In this document: positions 5,824 through 7,028 of the stretch, in pieces
Numbering within the stretch: position 1 is the stretch's first letter
Layout of the letters: each line of letters begins with the position of its first letter
Assembly: GCA_900321365.1 (NCBI GenBank)
Contig: ONVT01000281.1
Span: forward strand, 1-7,028
Direction: 5' to 3'
Source of the DNA: an uncultured Eubacteriales bacterium
GTDB lineage: Bacteria; Bacillota_A; Clostridia; Lachnospirales; Lachnospiraceae
DNA length: 7,028 nucleotides
Notes under the pieces: generated by a model
Told to the model about the DNA's origin: nothing
Database searches by the model: none
The model's input: only the letters and a program-made list of their open reading frames with translations
Translations under genes and position numbers: made by a program

Positions 5824-6792
5824 TCACAGCCTTGTCTGTGCCAGCAGCTTTACTTCATCCAGGGTCGGCATCACGCGCAGCGCGCCCTTCCTTGTCGTGA
5901 TCAGGGAAGCCGCCGCGTTCGCGTAAGTGAGCAGCTCCGTCAGATTCTCCTTAGTCAGGTTGTCGAGCCCGTACTTCAGGACCGTGTGGATCGAGGTCGC
6001 GCAGAAGGTGTCTCCCGCGCCGGTGGTCTCGATCGTATTCTCCTGAAGGAACGGGGCCGCCTCCACGCGCATGCCCCTGTAATACGCCCTGCTGCCTTCC
6101 CTGCCGAGGGTGATCAGGATCAGCGGGATATGATACTTCTCTTCAAGCATCGCGGCGCCCCTGTCGTAGTCGTCTGTCCCGCACATGAACTCTACTTCGT
6201 TGTCGGAGATCTTCAGCAGATCACACCTGCCGAGACCGTATTCAATCTCCGCCCTCGCGTCGTCCAGGCTCTTCCACAGCGGTTCCCTGAGATTGGGATC
6301 AAATGAGATCACCGCTCCGGCCTCTTTCGCCACATCGATGGCATACCGGGTCGCTTCCCGCACGCCGGGATGCGTGGAGGAAAGGGTTCCAAAATGGAAT
6401 ACCTTCGTATTTCGCAGAAGATCCGTGTCCACCTCATCCTTCGTCAGCATCATGTCCGCTCCGGGATCCCGGTAGAAAGAAAAATCCCTGTCCCCGTCCT
6501 CGAAGGTCTGGACAAATGCCAGCGTGGTATGCACCTTATCATCCACGATGATCGCCTTTGTATCGATGCCGCAGCTTCCCACAGCCTCAAGCAGAAGACG
6601 GCCGAACATGTCCTTTCCGACCTTTCCGATAAACGCGGTCTTCCTGCCATAATTCTGCAGCATGGACATTACATTTCCGGGTGCTCCGCCCGGATTCACC
6701 TCAAGCAGGGGATTCCCCTGCGCGCTCAATCCGTTTTCGGTAAAGTCGATCAGGAGTTCACCGAGCGCCACTACATCGTACTCTTTATTCAT
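5824..6792 (-). CDS. scrK: Fructokinase, PfkB/ribokinase family
   Basis: This 322-residue cytoplasmic kinase is predicted to convert fructose and ATP to fructose-6-phosphate. The start at 6792 follows GGAGGA closely and gives the normal family N-terminus (DVVALGELLIDF, residues 6-17); the same frame extends upstream to 6924 without a plausible site. PfkB signature 1 is GGAPGNVMS (35-43) and runs on to G64. Signature 2 is TTGAGDTF (256-263), with D261 as the catalytic base in the anion-hole loop GAGD. FDPNLREPLW (164-173) is the pattern typical of bacterial and plant fructokinases rather than ribokinase or 2-keto-3-deoxygluconate kinase, and the C-terminal RKGALRVMPT (301-310) fits too. It is the first gene downstream of a probable promoter and leads the locus, so fructose is presumably a product of the downstream glucosidases. 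A kinase for another ketose is the main alternative. Confidence 0.9.
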   Translation of the reverse strand: MNKEYDVVALGELLIDFTENGLSAQGNPLLEVNPGGAPGNVMSMLQNYGRKTAFIGKVGKDMFGRLLLEAVGSCGIDTKAIIVDDKVHTTLAFVQTFEDGDRDFSFYRDPGADMMLTKDEVDTDLLRNTKVFHFGTLSSTHPGVREATRYAIDVAKEAGAVISFDPNLREPLWKSLDDARAEIEYGLGRCDLLKISDNEVEFMCGTDDYDRGAAMLEEKYHIPLILITLGREGSRAYYRGMRVEAAPFLQENTIETTGAGDTFCATSIHTVLKYGLDNLTKENLTELLTYANAAASLITTRKGALRVMPTLDEVKLLAQTRL

Positions 6793-6812
6793 GTCTTCCT
6801 CCAAATCCTGTC

Positions 6813-6837
6813 TTCCGGAAAAATGCTCTCTCCGGAA
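6813..6837 (-). promoter_or_regulatory. Leader hairpin before the fructokinase gene
   Basis: TTCCGGA (6813-6819) and TCCGGAA (6831-6837) form a 7-bp stem with an 11-nt loop, about 10 nt upstream of the Shine-Dalgarno sequence. A shorter CCGG...CCGG pair (3692-3695 and 3703-3706) occupies the same place before the oligo-1,6-glucosidase gene. Both could influence translation or decay; this is inferred only from position. Confidence 0.4.
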
Positions 6838-6857
6838 ATTACACTGCCTTCCAGAGT

Positions 6858-6886
6858 ATTCTACCGTATTCATCATATTTAAACAA
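6858..6886 (-). promoter_or_regulatory. Probable sigma-A promoter for the fructokinase gene
   Basis: On the minus strand TTGTTT (6881-6886) and TAGAAT (6858-6863) are spaced by exactly 17 nt. The -10 matches consensus at 5 of 6 positions and the -35 at 3 of 6. It would give a leader of roughly 60 nt. The -35 and following bases read TTGTTTAAAT, identical to a 10-mer inside the binding-protein promoter region but on the opposite strand, so a shared regulator is possible. Confidence 0.6.
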
Positions 6887-6950
6887 GGGATTATTGAAAT
6901 GAATCCGGCCAGTGGGGAGGCCACGCGTGCCTGCAGGGCGTATCGGAGGG

Positions 6951-6979
6951 CCGCTCGCGCTTATGTCCTCGCGTAGCGG
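6951..6979. repeat. Hairpin beside the large palindrome
   Basis: CCGCT (6951-6955) pairs with AGCGG (6975-6979) and CGCG (6956-6959) with CGCG (6970-6973), with one bulged T and a 10-nt loop. Its right arm overlaps the outer base pairs of the larger palindrome by three bases, so the two folds would compete at the junction. Together they look like one composite element. Confidence 0.6.
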
Positions 6980-7026
6980 TACTAAGCTTGCGTCTCTCGC
7001 AAGCGAGAGCCGCGAGCTAAGTACCG
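6977..7026. repeat. Long imperfect palindrome: 24-nt arms around a 2-nt centre
   Basis: Arm 6977-7000 and arm 7003-7026 are complementary at 21 of 24 positions, with the dinucleotide AA at the centre. The arms begin CGGTACT and end AGTACCG; the innermost 7 bp are CTCTCGC/GCGAGAG. A competing 7-bp hairpin, GCTTGCG (6986-6992) with CGCAAGC (6998-7004), lies within the left half. No T-run follows on either strand within view, so it is not a standard intrinsic terminator. It resembles an extragenic palindromic repeat or the end of a small non-coding mobile element; the window ends 2 nt after it, so its full extent is unknown. Confidence 0.75.
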
Positions 7027-7028
7027 AC

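Noticed and set aside
6793..6924. A 44-residue N-terminal extension of the fructokinase.
   Set aside because: The extension would run through the probable promoter and leader hairpin, and family proteins begin at the DVVALGE strand just after the start at 6792.
6977..7026. The edge palindrome as an intrinsic terminator.
   Set aside because: No T-run follows it on the minus strand, and on the plus strand only 2 nt are visible, with none so far.
1..7028. CRISPR array, tRNA or rRNA genes, or a transposase gene.
   Set aside because: No regularly spaced direct repeats, no cloverleaf or rRNA-like segments, and no transposase motifs were seen on either strand.

Overview
This window looks like one sugar-utilisation locus from a Gram-positive, clostridial-type bacterium, most likely Lachnospiraceae or a near relative. 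The evidence is strong GGAGG-type ribosome binding sites, sigma-A-like promoters, roughly mid-50s GC by eye, and protein sequences of Bacillota character. The taxon is inferred from style, not from a database match. All supported genes are on the minus strand, so transcription runs from high to low coordinates.

In transcription order the genes are: a PfkB-family fructokinase (6792 to 5824); a GH13 alpha-glucosidase (5533 to 3824); a second GH13 enzyme of the oligo-1,6-glucosidase type (3670 to 2003); an ABC-transporter sugar-binding protein (1840 to 572); and the first 160 codons of a MalF/UgpA-type permease (480 to 1), cut by the window edge. The plausible pathway is as follows. An oligosaccharide is imported intact and unphosphorylated by the ABC transporter. 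It is cleaved in the cytoplasm by two alpha-glucosidases with different active-site residues. The released fructose is phosphorylated to fructose-6-phosphate. This suggests a glucosyl-fructose substrate such as sucrose or an isomer (isomaltulose, turanose), possibly together with isomalto- or malto-oligosaccharides. No GH32 invertase, sucrose phosphorylase or PTS component is visible.

The genes are separated by 90-290 nt spacers that carry much inverted-repeat structure. There are two good sigma-A-like promoters, one before the fructokinase and one before the binding protein; both contain the same 10-mer, TTGTTTAAAT or its complement. The binding-protein leader has a 9-bp hairpin whose 3' arm could also pair with the Shine-Dalgarno sequence. 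A hairpin separates the binding protein from the permease. The 290-nt spacer after the fructokinase has no gene but several hairpins.

Two features are not explained by the pathway. First, a diverged tandem copy of the last 54 nt of the upstream GH13 gene lies just after its stop codon and keeps a readable frame and its own stop. Second, a large composite palindrome at the right edge (24-bp imperfect arms around a 2-nt loop, next to a second hairpin) looks like an extragenic repeat element. The genes themselves belong to well-known families; I do not see a clearly new protein system here.
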